From NCBI RefSeq assembly GCF_003525665.1, contig NZ_DQDX01000054.1, positions 1-26,677 on the forward strand: a stretch of 26,677 nucleotides of DNA. Direction: 5' to 3'. Below, in pieces: positions 7,375 to 15,502 of the stretch. The DNA comes from Flavobacterium sp. Lineage in GTDB: Bacteria > Bacteroidota > Bacteroidia > Flavobacteriales > Flavobacteriaceae. The stretch's first letter is position 1; each line of letters starts with the position of its first letter. Below the pieces are notes generated by a model. That model was not told where the DNA came from. It made no database searches and saw only the letters and a program-made list of their open reading frames with translations. The position numbers and the translations under genes are program-made.

Positions 7375-7427
7375 GGTTCGAGAAATCGCCCAAAAATCCC
7401 ATAATTTTATTTTATACTTCTCGAACC
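7375..7427. repeat. Inverted repeat resembling tRNA T-loop sequence
   Basis: GGTTCGAGAA at 7375-7384 is the perfect reverse complement of TTCTCGAACC at 7418-7427, with 33 bases between. The core CTCGAACC (7420-7427) recurs in the T-arm of tRNA-Asn at 7522-7529. It may be an attachment-site remnant or simply a hairpin beyond the metallopeptidase gene. Confidence 0.45.
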
Positions 7428-7450
7428 CGTTTGTAAGCGGGTATGTTTTT
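7425..7450 (+). terminator. Possible terminator of the sigma-like/ImmA operon
   Basis: A short hairpin, ACCCG at 7425-7429 with CGGGT at 7438-7442, is followed by ATGTTTTTG. It is weak (5 bp, 8-base loop) but properly placed 60 bases after the metallopeptidase stop. Confidence 0.35.
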
Positions 7451-7463
7451 GATTATCAAATAG

Positions 7464-7497
7464 ATACAAAAGAAAAAGCCGCTAAATTAGCGGCTTT
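7464..7497 (-). terminator. Strong hairpin terminator for tRNA-Asn
   Basis: AAAGCCGCTAA (7475-7485) and TTAGCGGCTTT (7487-7497) form a perfect 11-bp stem with a 1-base centre. Read on the minus strand, the stem is followed by TTCTTTTG, a U-rich tract, 11 bases after the tRNA 3' end. It could also stop plus-strand transcripts coming from the island. Confidence 0.75.
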
Positions 7498-7507
7498 GTC
7501 AGTAGAG

Positions 7508-7581
7508 CTCCCCCTCTTGGGCTCGAACCAAGGACCCTCTGATTAACAGTCAGATGCTCTAACCAACTGAGCTAAGGAGGA
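7508..7581 (-). tRNA. tRNA-Asn(GUU)
   Basis: The 74-base gene reads TCCTCCTTAGCTCAGTTGG from its 5' end. The acceptor arm pairs TCCTCCT with AGGGGGA (one G-U pair) and the discriminator base is G. The anticodon stem-loop is CTGACTGTTAATCAG with anticodon GTT (7545-7547 on the complement), and the T arm is CTTGG-TTCGAGC-CCAAG. CCA is not encoded. The gene's 3' end points towards the defence island, the arrangement produced by integrases that target tRNA 3' ends. Confidence 0.97.
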
Positions 7582-7664
7582 AACTGTATATTTTCAATAA
7601 TGGATGAACTTTTTTGAGGCTTATTTGTGACTTGAAAACCTATTTCTTATCTGCTAAGCGGTTG

Positions 7665-7695
7665 CAAATATAATATGTTTTTTACGTTTTGCAAA
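7665..7695 (-). promoter_or_regulatory. Consensus Bacteroidota promoter for tRNA-Asn
   Basis: On the minus strand, TTTG (7695-7692) is followed by exactly 19 bases and then TATATTTG (7672-7665), a perfect match to the TTTG-N19-TAnnTTTG consensus of the housekeeping sigma factor in this phylum. Transcription should begin near 7658, giving a leader of about 75 bases before the tRNA. Confidence 0.8.
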
Positions 7696-7701
7696 TTAAA
7701 A

Positions 7702-7728
7702 TTGTAAAAAAATTAATTTTTTTTACAA
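7702..7728 (-). terminator. AT-only hairpin at the end of rseP
   Basis: TTGTAAAAAAA (7702-7712) and TTTTTTTACAA (7718-7728) form an 11-bp arm pair with a 5-base loop, overlapping the rseP stop codon. There is no GC in the upper stem, so termination strength is doubtful; it could instead be part of the tRNA upstream region. Confidence 0.35.
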
Positions 7729-9060
7729 AAGTTTATCAACCACTAATTGATAAATATCTTTGCCAAAGGTTAAAGCCATTAGACTCAGCAAGATAATCAT
7801 TCCGAACGTTTGAACGTAACCAGCAGTTTTTTCGTTTAAAGTTTTGCCAGTAATCATTTCTACAATTGTAAAAAGTGCATGTCCACCATCTAATCCTGGT
7901 ATAGGAAGTAAATTCATGAATGCTAAACCAATTGAAAAAAGTGCGGTAAAGCTCCAAATAAATTCCCAATTCCATTCGTCTGGTAACATTCTAGCGATAC
8001 CAATTGGACTTTTAACTTGTTTGTATGCTTGCGTTTTTGGTTTTAAGATTAGTTTAAACTGTTTTACATTATAAACTAATAACTGCCATGATTCTTTAGC
8101 AGCTTGTGGTAAAGCTTGTCCAAATGATAGTTTGTTTACTACTTCAAACTTTTCTTTATCATTGGCTAAAGTAAGTTTAGGACGAAAACCTAGTTTACTG
8201 TCTTTGTCAAGTTTAGCTTTTAAATTAACCGTATTGTTATTTCTAACTACAACTAGTGCAATAGAATCATTTGCTTTATTAGATAACAAATTTGTGAATT
8301 CGTCATAGTATTTAAACGTTTTACCATCAACTGATGTGATCCTATCGTCAACTTTTAATCCAGCATTGAACGCAGCAGATTTTGGTAAAATTGAATCAAT
8401 TTTGAAGCCTTCAATTCTAGGCATCATGAAATTTTTGCCTTCTGTACCAAGTATTTTGGCTTTACTTTCGTCTGATAATTTTAGTTCTTTTGGTTGACCA
8501 TTTCGCTCAACAATTAGTTTATCACTTAAAAGTACATCAATAATTAGTCTGTTGAATTTGTTTTGAACAGGCTCACCATCAACAGAAATAATTTTGTCTC
8601 CATTTATAAAACCTACATCTTTTCCTATTTGAGTGAAGCTTAACCCATTTTTTTGAACAACATCTGTAGCGATGTATTTTTGCCCGACAGTAGAAAACAT
8701 GATAGTATAAATTGTTATTGCTAACACAATATTTACAAATATACCGCCCAACATAATTATTAAACGTTGCCAAGCTGGTTTCGATCTAAATTCCCATGGT
8801 TGTGCTGGTTGTTTCATTTGTTCGGTGTCCATACTTTCATCAATCATTCCAGAAAGTTTTACGTAACCACCAATTGGCAACCAACCAATTCCCCATTCTG
8901 TATCTCCAATTTTTTTCTTTAGTAATGAAAAGCCAGCATCCATAAAAAGGTAGAATTTCTCAACTCTAACTTTAAAGATTTTTGCGGCGATATAATGTCC
9001 GAATTCATGTAGTATAACTAATACTGATAAAATAAAAATAATTTGTGCAACTTGTATCAT
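7723..9060 (-). CDS. rseP: RIP metalloprotease RseP (site-2 protease)
   Basis: The 445-residue inner-membrane zinc protease cuts anti-sigma factors and leftover signal peptides within the membrane. The first transmembrane helix carries HEFGH at 18-22 and the last cluster carries NLLPIPGLDGG (383-393), which supplies the third metal ligand D391. A hydrophobic helix at about 100-120 is followed by two PDZ-type segments, each with a recognisable DKI/DRI-SVDG motif (GDKIISVDGEPV and DDRITSVDGKTF). Length and order match the E. coli enzyme. It lies 76 bases downstream of the M1 peptidase gene with a terminator between them. It is core genome and marks the right side of the island junction together with tRNA-Asn. 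Confidence 0.95.
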   Translation of the reverse strand: MIQVAQIIFILSVLVILHEFGHYIAAKIFKVRVEKFYLFMDAGFSLLKKKIGDTEWGIGWLPIGGYVKLSGMIDESMDTEQMKQPAQPWEFRSKPAWQRLIIMLGGIFVNIVLAITIYTIMFSTVGQKYIATDVVQKNGLSFTQIGKDVGFINGDKIISVDGEPVQNKFNRLIIDVLLSDKLIVERNGQPKELKLSDESKAKILGTEGKNFMMPRIEGFKIDSILPKSAAFNAGLKVDDRITSVDGKTFKYYDEFTNLLSNKANDSIALVVVRNNNTVNLKAKLDKDSKLGFRPKLTLANDKEKFEVVNKLSFGQALPQAAKESWQLLVYNVKQFKLILKPKTQAYKQVKSPIGIARMLPDEWNWEFIWSFTALFSIGLAFMNLLPIPGLDGGHALFTIVEMITGKTLNEKTAGYVQTFGMIILLSLMALTFGKDIYQLVVDKLL

Positions 9061-9085
9061 TAATCTATAAATGTAATTTCTTAAA

Positions 9086-9115
9086 AAGCAAAAGTAAGGT
9101 TTTCACCTTACTTTT
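9086..9115 (-). terminator. Terminator after the M1 aminopeptidase gene
   Basis: AAAAGTAAGG (9090-9099) and CCTTACTTTT (9106-9115) make a perfect 10-bp stem with a 6-base loop. On the minus strand it is followed by GCTTTTTAAG. A matching T run on the plus side means it may act in both directions. Confidence 0.75.
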
Positions 9116-9136
9116 TACTAAATATGTTATTTATGT

Positions 9137-11053
9137 CTAATTTTTTATAATTTTTTTATGAAATGTACCTTCAGAAGTTTCAATTTCTACATAATAAACG
9201 CCCGAGGATAAAGTGTTTACTGAGAAATCACTATTAGAGTTTTCAAGAACTTTCTGTCCGATTCCGTTAAATAGTGAAACCGAATTAATAGTAATATTTG
9301 ATGGTAATTGAATGTGAAGTTCGTTTTGAACAGGATTTGGATAAATCGCAATTCCGTTTTCTAATTCGAAATTTTCGTTAGCTAAAGTTGCCGTGTTATT
9401 TTTAGAAATTATATCTTTTTCTGGGTCAAATTCCACTCCAGTTACTACAAAAGGAACCGAAATAATAAATTCTTGATTGTTTGATGTATTATTTAAAACA
9501 GTATCAAATGTTAATCCACCAGCGCCAGTAAGTCTAACAGGAACAGGCATTTCAAAGAACGGTACTGATAAATGTGATTGCGTTTGTCCGATAGTTATTT
9601 TAGCTTGACCAGTACCCCAATTTTGAGCCGTTACAGTATAGGTTGGATAACCTTGTTTGTAAACCCAATCATCAAAGAATTCTGTTAAACTGCTTCCATA
9701 AACTGCTTCTAAGTGTGATTTTAAGTCTGATGTAACAGCATATTTGAAGGCTAAATTAGTGTCGGCTAAATAATTTTTTAAAGCTTGGAAGAACATCACG
9801 TCACCCATCTTTAATCGAAGCATGTTTAAAACCATCGCACCTTTATTGTACGATAATCTACTGCTGAAAATTCTGCCAACATTAGTAGCCTCAGTATCTG
9901 TTAAATAAACGGCGCCATTCGGTTGCGAGGTTATGTTGTTAATAATACTGTTTTTATTAGCAATAAAAGCGGCATTTCCATCAAAATTTTCAATAACTAA
10001 TGATGATAAATAAGTTGCAAATCCTTCATTTAACCAAATGTCTTTCCAAGTTCCACAGGTTATTTTGTTCCCAAACCATTGGTGTGCCAATTCATGAGCA
10101 ATTAAGCCACGACTAAAATTTTGCATAAATGAAACTGTAGTATGCTCCATTCCTCCGCCCCAACCAAATTGTGCATGCCCATACTTTTCGTTATGAAAAG
10201 GATATACTTCAAATAACGTTTCAAACAAATTCATAATTAAAGGTGTTTGTGCTAATTGAGTTTGAACAGCAGGTGTAAGAGTTTCTGGATATATGTAATT
10301 TACAACTGGAAAATCATTTGGAGCAGTTCCTGCAGTTTGATTAAAAATAGAATAATTAGTAACGGCAATAGCTACTAAATAAGCAGGAATAGGATAGTTG
10401 TGATGAAAATGAGTTGTTTTATTAGAACCGTTAACAACTTGGCTAATCTCAAGACCATTTGATGCACTAACATATTGTGAAGGTGCTGTAATGTAGATAT
10501 CAATCGAATTTATTTTATCATTTAAATCTTGTTTACAAGGCCACCAATCCCTTGCACCAAATGGTTCAGATAAAGTATAAATAACTGGAGTTCCATTGTG
10601 GGTTGATGTTGTAAAAGCTTGTTCTCCTGTTGCTGGCGCGCCCGAATAATTTATTTCAATTATTCTAGAAGTTCCTGCTAATTGTATCGATGGAAGCGTG
10701 ATAACAAGTTCGTCATTGGCATTTTGTAGAAAAGTAAGATTTGTTGCACCTAATTTTACTGAACTCACAACCAATTCATTGGTCAAGTCAAAGGTTACGG
10801 TTGACATATTAGACAATGCTGTGTAAGTTGTAGTAACTTTTCCAACAATGTTATAAACAGCTGGATTAACTGTAAATTCTAATTTTTGATAAGTAACATC
10901 ATAATTTAAAGTGTTCGGATTAACCGCTAATTCCATTAAATTCGAAGCCGATTTCATCTCAGCTTCGACTATTTCATTTAACTCTTTTTCATTGGTTTGG
11001 GCAAATGAAAAGGTTATCGAAAAAAGGAATAATAATAAGTAGGTTTTTTTCAT
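9137..11053 (-). CDS. Secreted M1-family aminopeptidase with type IX secretion tail
   Basis: The 638-residue protein starts with a signal peptide (KKTYLLLFLFSITFSFAQ). The M1 catalytic centre is intact: exopeptidase motif GGGMEHTT near 299-305, zinc site HELAH at 320-324 and third ligand E343 in WLNEGFATY. A carboxy-terminal domain of about 75 residues (IAIYPNPVQNELHI to the end HKKIIKN) is a type A sorting domain of the type IX secretion system. The enzyme should therefore be exported across the outer membrane and trim peptides outside the cell. It is shorter than the 850-residue PepN type. The GxMEN consensus asparagine is histidine here (GMEHT), a variation that may affect substrate choice. 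No consensus promoter was found in front of it; CGAATATA at 11073-11080 is one base from the reverse complement of the -7 element. Confidence 0.93.
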   Translation of the reverse strand: MKKTYLLLFLFSITFSFAQTNEKELNEIVEAEMKSASNLMELAVNPNTLNYDVTYQKLEFTVNPAVYNIVGKVTTTYTALSNMSTVTFDLTNELVVSSVKLGATNLTFLQNANDELVITLPSIQLAGTSRIIEINYSGAPATGEQAFTTSTHNGTPVIYTLSEPFGARDWWPCKQDLNDKINSIDIYITAPSQYVSASNGLEISQVVNGSNKTTHFHHNYPIPAYLVAIAVTNYSIFNQTAGTAPNDFPVVNYIYPETLTPAVQTQLAQTPLIMNLFETLFEVYPFHNEKYGHAQFGWGGGMEHTTVSFMQNFSRGLIAHELAHQWFGNKITCGTWKDIWLNEGFATYLSSLVIENFDGNAAFIANKNSIINNITSQPNGAVYLTDTEATNVGRIFSSRLSYNKGAMVLNMLRLKMGDVMFFQALKNYLADTNLAFKYAVTSDLKSHLEAVYGSSLTEFFDDWVYKQGYPTYTVTAQNWGTGQAKITIGQTQSHLSVPFFEMPVPVRLTGAGGLTFDTVLNNTSNNQEFIISVPFVVTGVEFDPEKDIISKNNTATLANENFELENGIAIYPNPVQNELHIQLPSNITINSVSLFNGIGQKVLENSNSDFSVNTLSSGVYYVEIETSEGTFHKKIIKN

Positions 11054-11202
11054 GACAAATGGTAATTTTTTGCGAATATACTAATTATTTACAATCATAA
11101 GTTTTAAACATGTCCTAAAATTGGTTTTAAGCGCCTATTATTGATGATTTTACAACGAATGATTATCTTTTTATAATAGTTCAATAATAAAAACCAATTC
11201 CT

Positions 11203-11210
11203 TAAATTTG
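11203..11210 (+). promoter_or_regulatory. Likely -7 element of the serS promoter
   Basis: TAAATTTG matches the TAnnTTTG element of Bacteroidota promoters and lies 20 bases before the serS start. The -33 region 19 bases upstream (TTCA) does not match TTTG well. Confidence 0.5.
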
Positions 11211-11230
11211 CAATCTTATAAAATTAAACC

Positions 11231-12502
11231 ATGTTACAGATAGCCTTTATTAGAGAGAATCAAGAGAAAGTAATTCAAGCTTTAGCAAAAAGAAATTTAG
11301 ATGTTAAAGATTTGGTTAAGGAAGTTGTTGCCTTAGACGAAATTCGTAGAGCGGTTCAAGCCGAAATGGATAATGCTCTTTCAGAATCTAATAAGTTGTC
11401 CAAAGACATAGGTGATTTAATGAAAAATGGCGAGAAAGCTAAAGCAGAGATTTTAAAGTTAAAAAATGTTGCATTAAAAGAGACGAGTAAAGATGCATCA
11501 GAACGACTTGAAACATTAGCACACGATTTGTTGCAAAAAATGTATTTGCTACCTAATTTACCAGCAGATATAGTTCCTGTTGGAAAAAGTGCCGATGATA
11601 ATTTAAATGTATTCGAATCGGGAGAAATCCCAGCTTTGCATGAAGGCGCATTGCCTCATTGGGATTTGATAAAAAAATACGACATCATCGATTTCGAATT
11701 GGGAACTAAAATTACAGCTCCAGGATTTCCTGTTTATAAAGGAAAAGGAGCCAAATTGCAACGTGCTTTAATTTCGTACTTTTTAGATAAAAATACAGAT
11801 GCTGGTTATCTTGAATATCAAGTGCCGCACATGGTAAACGAAGCTTCTGCTTATGGAACTGGACAATTGCCAGACAAAGAAGGTCAGATGTACCACGATG
11901 CAAAAGACGATTTGTATTTAATTCCAACGGCCGAAGTTCCGGTAACAAATATCTTTCGTGATGTAATTTTGTCTGAAAATGAATTACCAGTTTTATGTAC
12001 AGGTTACACACCTTGCTTTAGAAGAGAAGCAGGAAGTTGGGGCGCACACGTTCGTGGGCTAAACCGTTTGCATCAATTTGATAAAGTAGAAATCGTTCGA
12101 ATTGAACATCCAGATAAATCTTACGAAGCTTTAGAAGGAATGGTAGAACACGTCAAAGAAATTCTTGATGAATTGAAATTACCATACCGAGTTTTAAGAC
12201 TTTGTGGTGGCGATATGGGATTTGCATCAGCATTAACCTACGATTTCGAAGTGTTTTCTACAGCTCAAGATCGATGGTTGGAAATTTCATCTGTTTCTAA
12301 TTTTGAAACGTTTCAAGCCAATCGTTTGAAATTGCGATTTAAAGATAAAGACGGAAAAAACCAATTGGCACATACATTAAACGGAAGTTCTCTTGCATTA
12401 CCAAGAGTTATGGCCGGAATATTAGAAAATTATCAAACGCCAGAAGGAATTGTAATTCCAGAAGTATTGCGCAAATACACCGGATTTGATATTATTAACT
12501 AA
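11231..12502 (+). CDS. serS: Seryl-tRNA synthetase
   Basis: The 423-residue class II synthetase charges tRNA-Ser with serine in the cytoplasm. The N-terminal 110 residues form the long antiparallel coiled coil that grips the tRNA variable arm. The catalytic core has the class II motif 2 (TPCFRREAGSWG) and motif 3 (LNGSSLALPRVMAGILENYQ). Length matches the family. It has its own promoter element at 11203-11210 and a hairpin terminator at 12521-12561, so it is probably transcribed alone. It diverges from the M1 peptidase gene. Confidence 0.97.
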   Translation: MLQIAFIRENQEKVIQALAKRNLDVKDLVKEVVALDEIRRAVQAEMDNALSESNKLSKDIGDLMKNGEKAKAEILKLKNVALKETSKDASERLETLAHDLLQKMYLLPNLPADIVPVGKSADDNLNVFESGEIPALHEGALPHWDLIKKYDIIDFELGTKITAPGFPVYKGKGAKLQRALISYFLDKNTDAGYLEYQVPHMVNEASAYGTGQLPDKEGQMYHDAKDDLYLIPTAEVPVTNIFRDVILSENELPVLCTGYTPCFRREAGSWGAHVRGLNRLHQFDKVEIVRIEHPDKSYEALEGMVEHVKEILDELKLPYRVLRLCGGDMGFASALTYDFEVFSTAQDRWLEISSVSNFETFQANRLKLRFKDKDGKNQLAHTLNGSSLALPRVMAGILENYQTPEGIVIPEVLRKYTGFDIIN

Positions 12503-12520
12503 AAGTTAATCTTACACTAT

Positions 12521-12568
12521 AATGTACTAAATTGGCACAAAATGTGTTACTTTAGTACATTGTTTTTT
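12521..12568 (+). terminator. serS terminator
   Basis: AATGTACTAAA (12521-12531) pairs perfectly with TTTAGTACATT (12551-12561); an inner CACA/TGTG pair extends the stem. The run GTTTTTT follows at 12562-12568. It begins 18 bases after the serS stop. Confidence 0.75.
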
Positions 12569-12584
12569 AGATACAATTGATGAA

Positions 12585-12632
12585 ATCGCCACTAACAAAG
12601 AGTTTGTGAAACAAACACCTATAAACGGCGAT
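12585..12632 (+). other. Nested inverted repeats, possible structured leader of the TPR gene
   Basis: ATCGCC (12585-12590) pairs with GGCGAT (12627-12632), enclosing a second hairpin GTTTGT-gaa-ACAAAC (12602-12616). The element ends 36 bases before the TPR gene start. It could be a 5' untranslated structure; no known riboswitch is recognised. Confidence 0.3.
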
Positions 12633-12668
12633 AACATATATGACCTCTAAAAAATAAATTTTACATAT

Positions 12669-14444
12669 ATGAAAAAACTCTTTACCTTATTATTCTTAAC
12701 AATTTCGTTATTTGTTCAATCTCAAAATGAACAATTAGCGCAAAATTATTTTGATAGAGGAGAGTTTGAAAAAGCAGTAATCAGCTACGAAGAATTGCTA
12801 AAAAATCAACCCAATAATTTCAATTTTTTTCAGAAAGCAGTTGAGTGTTATCAGCAATTACAACAATTTGAAAAAGCAGAAAAAGCACTTCAAGAACGAT
12901 TCAATAAATACAAACAATCTACTTTGTTAGTTGATATAGGATACAATTATCAACTACAAAAGAATCAATCGGAAGCGACGAAATACTACAATCAAGCAAT
13001 TGAAAAAATAAAGAAAAATCCAGCAGATAGTTTTGGTATTGGATATTTATTTGATAAAAAAGGATTGACTGATTATGCCATATTAGCTTATCAAACGGCA
13101 ATGGATTTAGATCCGAAATTGAATTTTAATTATCAAGTGGCATTGCTTTACGGACAAAAAGGTGATGCCGAAACCATGATTGAAAAATTGTTGAATGAAT
13201 CGTTCAATAATCCGCAGATTATGGTTACAATTCAAAATCAATTATCAAGATACATGACTGAAGATGCTACAACATCATTCAATGATATGTTACGGAAAGC
13301 GCTTTTAGTTCGAATTCAAAAGAATCAAGATATTTTCTGGAACGAATATTTAAGTTGGTTTTATGTGCAACAAAAAGAGTACGGAAAAGCATTTATTCAA
13401 GAAAAAGCAATTTATAAACGCGATCCCGAATCATTTTCGAACATCATCAATTTAGGACAACTAGCTATTGAAGAAAATGACGATGAAGCAGCAACAGAAA
13501 TTCTCGGATTTGTACTAGAAAACACCAAAGATTTAGATTTGCAAATTCAGTCGCATTCCTATTTGATGGAAATGAAAATAAAGAAAGCGCAACCCAAAGA
13601 CTATCCAGCCATCAATCAAGAATTGGATAATTTGATAAAGGAATTTGGAGTAAGTCCGTTTACATTATCGTTGTTAAAAATCAAAGCACATTTTGCAACC
13701 TTCAATTTAAAAGATGCCGAAACCGGAAAAACAATTCTAAAAAATGTTCTGGAAATGCCTTTAAATAGGCAACAAATTGCAGAAATGAAAATGGAATTGG
13801 GCGACATTTTATTATTTGAAGAGAAATTCAATCAAGCCTTAATCTATTATTCTCAAATTGAAAATGAGTCCAATAATAACCCAATTGGGCAAGAAGCAAG
13901 TTTGAAAACTGCCAAAACAAGTTATTACAAAGCCGATTTTAAATGGGCAGAACACCAACTTAAAGTATTAAAATCAGCATCAACACAACTTATTGCCAAC
14001 GATGCTTTAGATTTATATTTATTGATTTCAGACAATACCGTAGAAGATTCTACTCAAGTAGCTTTAAAGAAATTTTCTCGTGCCGATTTTTTAGTTTTTC
14101 AAGATAAAAAAGAAGATGCATTAGTAGCTTTTCAGCAAATTTTAAAAGAAAACAAAGGTGATGCAATTGAACCAGTAACGCTTTTAAGAATTGGAAAAAT
14201 CTACGAAAAAAAGAACGAATACAATTTAGCATTAAGTAATTATCAGCAAATAATTGACAACCATAAAGAGTGTATTTATATTGATGAAGCCTTGTTTTTT
14301 TCTGCCGAAATTTACAATCAAATGGGAGATTTTGAAAAAGCAAAACCACTATACGAACAAATAATTCTCAATAAAGCCGATAGCATTTACTTTGTAGAAG
14401 CACAAAAAAAATATAGAAAAATTAGAGGCGATAAAGATATTTAG
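12669..14444 (+). CDS. Exported TPR-repeat protein
   Basis: The 591-residue protein has a short signal peptide (KKLFTLLFLTISLFVQS) and then tetratricopeptide repeats over most of its length. Clear units include NYFDRGEFEKAVISYEELLK near the start, a unit around residues 130-150, and SNYQQIIDNHKECIYIDEAL and MGDFEKAKPLYEQIILNKAD near the end. TPR arrays are helical scaffolds for protein contacts; this one likely works in the periplasm or is attached to the outer membrane face. There is no enzyme domain. The gene stands 59 bases ahead of the DUF4286 gene on the same strand, and this pairing may be an operon. Function beyond a scaffold cannot be read from the sequence. Confidence 0.85.
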   Translation: MKKLFTLLFLTISLFVQSQNEQLAQNYFDRGEFEKAVISYEELLKNQPNNFNFFQKAVECYQQLQQFEKAEKALQERFNKYKQSTLLVDIGYNYQLQKNQSEATKYYNQAIEKIKKNPADSFGIGYLFDKKGLTDYAILAYQTAMDLDPKLNFNYQVALLYGQKGDAETMIEKLLNESFNNPQIMVTIQNQLSRYMTEDATTSFNDMLRKALLVRIQKNQDIFWNEYLSWFYVQQKEYGKAFIQEKAIYKRDPESFSNIINLGQLAIEENDDEAATEILGFVLENTKDLDLQIQSHSYLMEMKIKKAQPKDYPAINQELDNLIKEFGVSPFTLSLLKIKAHFATFNLKDAETGKTILKNVLEMPLNRQQIAEMKMELGDILLFEEKFNQALIYYSQIENESNNNPIGQEASLKTAKTSYYKADFKWAEHQLKVLKSASTQLIANDALDLYLLISDNTVEDSTQVALKKFSRADFLVFQDKKEDALVAFQQILKENKGDAIEPVTLLRIGKIYEKKNEYNLALSNYQQIIDNHKECIYIDEALFFSAEIYNQMGDFEKAKPLYEQIILNKADSIYFVEAQKKYRKIRGDKDI

Positions 14445-14503
14445 ATAATATCAGTTTCAAAAGTTCAAAAATCAAAATTCAAAATTCAAAAATCTTCAAT
14501 CGT

Positions 14504-14827
14504 ATGATTTTATATAACGTAACAATAAACATTCAAGAAAGCGTTCATGATCAATGGATGAATTGGATGCAAACCAAACATATCAATGACGTTCTTGCCA
14601 CAGGAAAATTTTCGTCGGCACGAATGGTAAAAGTTTTAGTAGAAGAAGAAATGGGCGGAACAACCTATGCCATTCAATACACAACCGATTCTATGGAAAC
14701 ATTACAACGTTATTACGATGAAGACGCACCACGATTAAGAGATGAAGGCGCACGACTTTTTGGCGACAAAATGTTAGCTTTTAGAACAGAATTAGAAATG
14801 ATTTCAGAGTTTTTTCAGACGAATTAA
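14504..14827 (+). CDS. DUF4286 family protein
   Basis: The 107-residue protein begins MILYNVTINIQESVHDQWMN and has the pattern of the DUF4286 family, small cytoplasmic alpha/beta proteins found widely in Bacteroidota and often located near rsmA, as here. The middle part (GGTTYAIQYTTDSMETLQRY) and the end (KMLAFRTELEMI) fit a dimeric ferredoxin-like fold, but that fold is my inference. Its function is unknown. The start is preceded by a tandem run of AAAATTCAAAATTC-type sequence. A two-gene insertion separates it from rsmA. Confidence 0.85.
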   Translation: MILYNVTINIQESVHDQWMNWMQTKHINDVLATGKFSSARMVKVLVEEEMGGTTYAIQYTTDSMETLQRYYDEDAPRLRDEGARLFGDKMLAFRTELEMISEFFQTN

Positions 14828-14839
14828 TGTTTTTTTGAT

Positions 14840-15025
14840 ATGGAAATTAAATTTCAAACTAAAGACGAAAGTAATAAACAACAGCAAGATGATTTTTTAA
14901 AATTATCAAAGGCTGATCGTATTTATGCGTTTTTACGTTTGATGGAAAGAATGAGTCAATTTCCTGTTAAGAATAAAGTTGATAGTTCTAAGGATAATTT
15001 CATTATTGAATTGAAAGCAAAATAA
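14840..15025 (+). CDS. Small hypothetical protein paired with nucleotidyltransferase
   Basis: The 61-residue protein (from MEIKFQTKDESNKQQQDDF) is charged, with a predicted helix (SKADRIYAFLRLMERMSQF). It has no recognised domain. Its stop is 3 bases before the start of the nucleotidyltransferase gene, so the two form a tight pair, a layout shared with toxin-antitoxin modules. The helical segment resembles the small partner proteins seen beside AbiEii-like or DUF6036-like enzymes, but I cannot name a family. Confidence 0.7.
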   Translation: MEIKFQTKDESNKQQQDDFLKLSKADRIYAFLRLMERMSQFPVKNKVDSSKDNFIIELKAK

Positions 15026-15028
15026 ATT

Positions 15029-15502
15029 ATGAAACTTTGGGAACAGAATATAGATGAATTTATTTCTACTGCCAATAAACATAACGTAAGAATGTTGATG
15101 GTTGGTGGCGGTGCAGTTAACTTTCATGGTTATCAAAGGCATTCAGCCGATGTTGATTTTTGGATTGAGACTACTAATGAAAACTTTATTAATCTTGTTG
15201 CAACGTTTAATGATATGGGTTATGAAATCAAAGATTTTCCTGAGAAAGTTAAAAATAGAGAGCAAAATATTTCAATCAAATTTTCGCCTTTAGATCTTAA
15301 TTTAGAGTTAATCACTAATTTTTCTGTGAATAAATCTTTTGATGAAGCTTTTAACGACAGTGAACAAGTAACAATCAATGAAAAAACCTTTTTAAGATGG
15401 AATGTATTATCTTTTGAAGATTTAATAACAAGTAAAATTAAAGCGAACAGACCAAAAGATTTATTGGATATTCAACAGCTCATAGAAATCAAAAATAAGT
15501 AA
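15029..15502 (+). CDS. AbiEii-like small nucleotidyltransferase
   Basis: The 157-residue protein has the minimal nucleotidyltransferase motif: GGGAVNFHGYQRHSADVDFW, with glycines at about 27-29 and the two metal-binding aspartates in ADVDFWI. A further conserved block (FEDLITSKIKANRPKDLLDI) is typical of AbiEii/AbiGii and DUF6036-type proteins, where a KxxRxKDxxDI segment closes the domain. These enzymes act in abortive infection or toxin-antitoxin modules by modifying tRNA or a partner protein. It follows the 61-residue gene by 3 bases. It is inserted between two genes that otherwise belong to the core genome, so it is probably an accessory module. The toxin or antitoxin role cannot be decided. 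Confidence 0.8.
   Translation: MKLWEQNIDEFISTANKHNVRMLMVGGGAVNFHGYQRHSADVDFWIETTNENFINLVATFNDMGYEIKDFPEKVKNREQNISIKFSPLDLNLELITNFSVNKSFDEAFNDSEQVTINEKTFLRWNVLSFEDLITSKIKANRPKDLLDIQQLIEIKNK

Noticed and set aside
7375..7427. Remnant of a second tRNA gene
   Set aside because: Only the T-loop-like 8 bases match; there is no acceptor, D or anticodon arm.
15029..15502. A third CD-NTase
   Set aside because: It is only 157 residues, with a GGGAxxxHG...ADVDFW motif and a KDLLDI end, which fits AbiEii/MNT-type enzymes; it lacks the C-terminal helical half and third aspartate context of CD-NTases.
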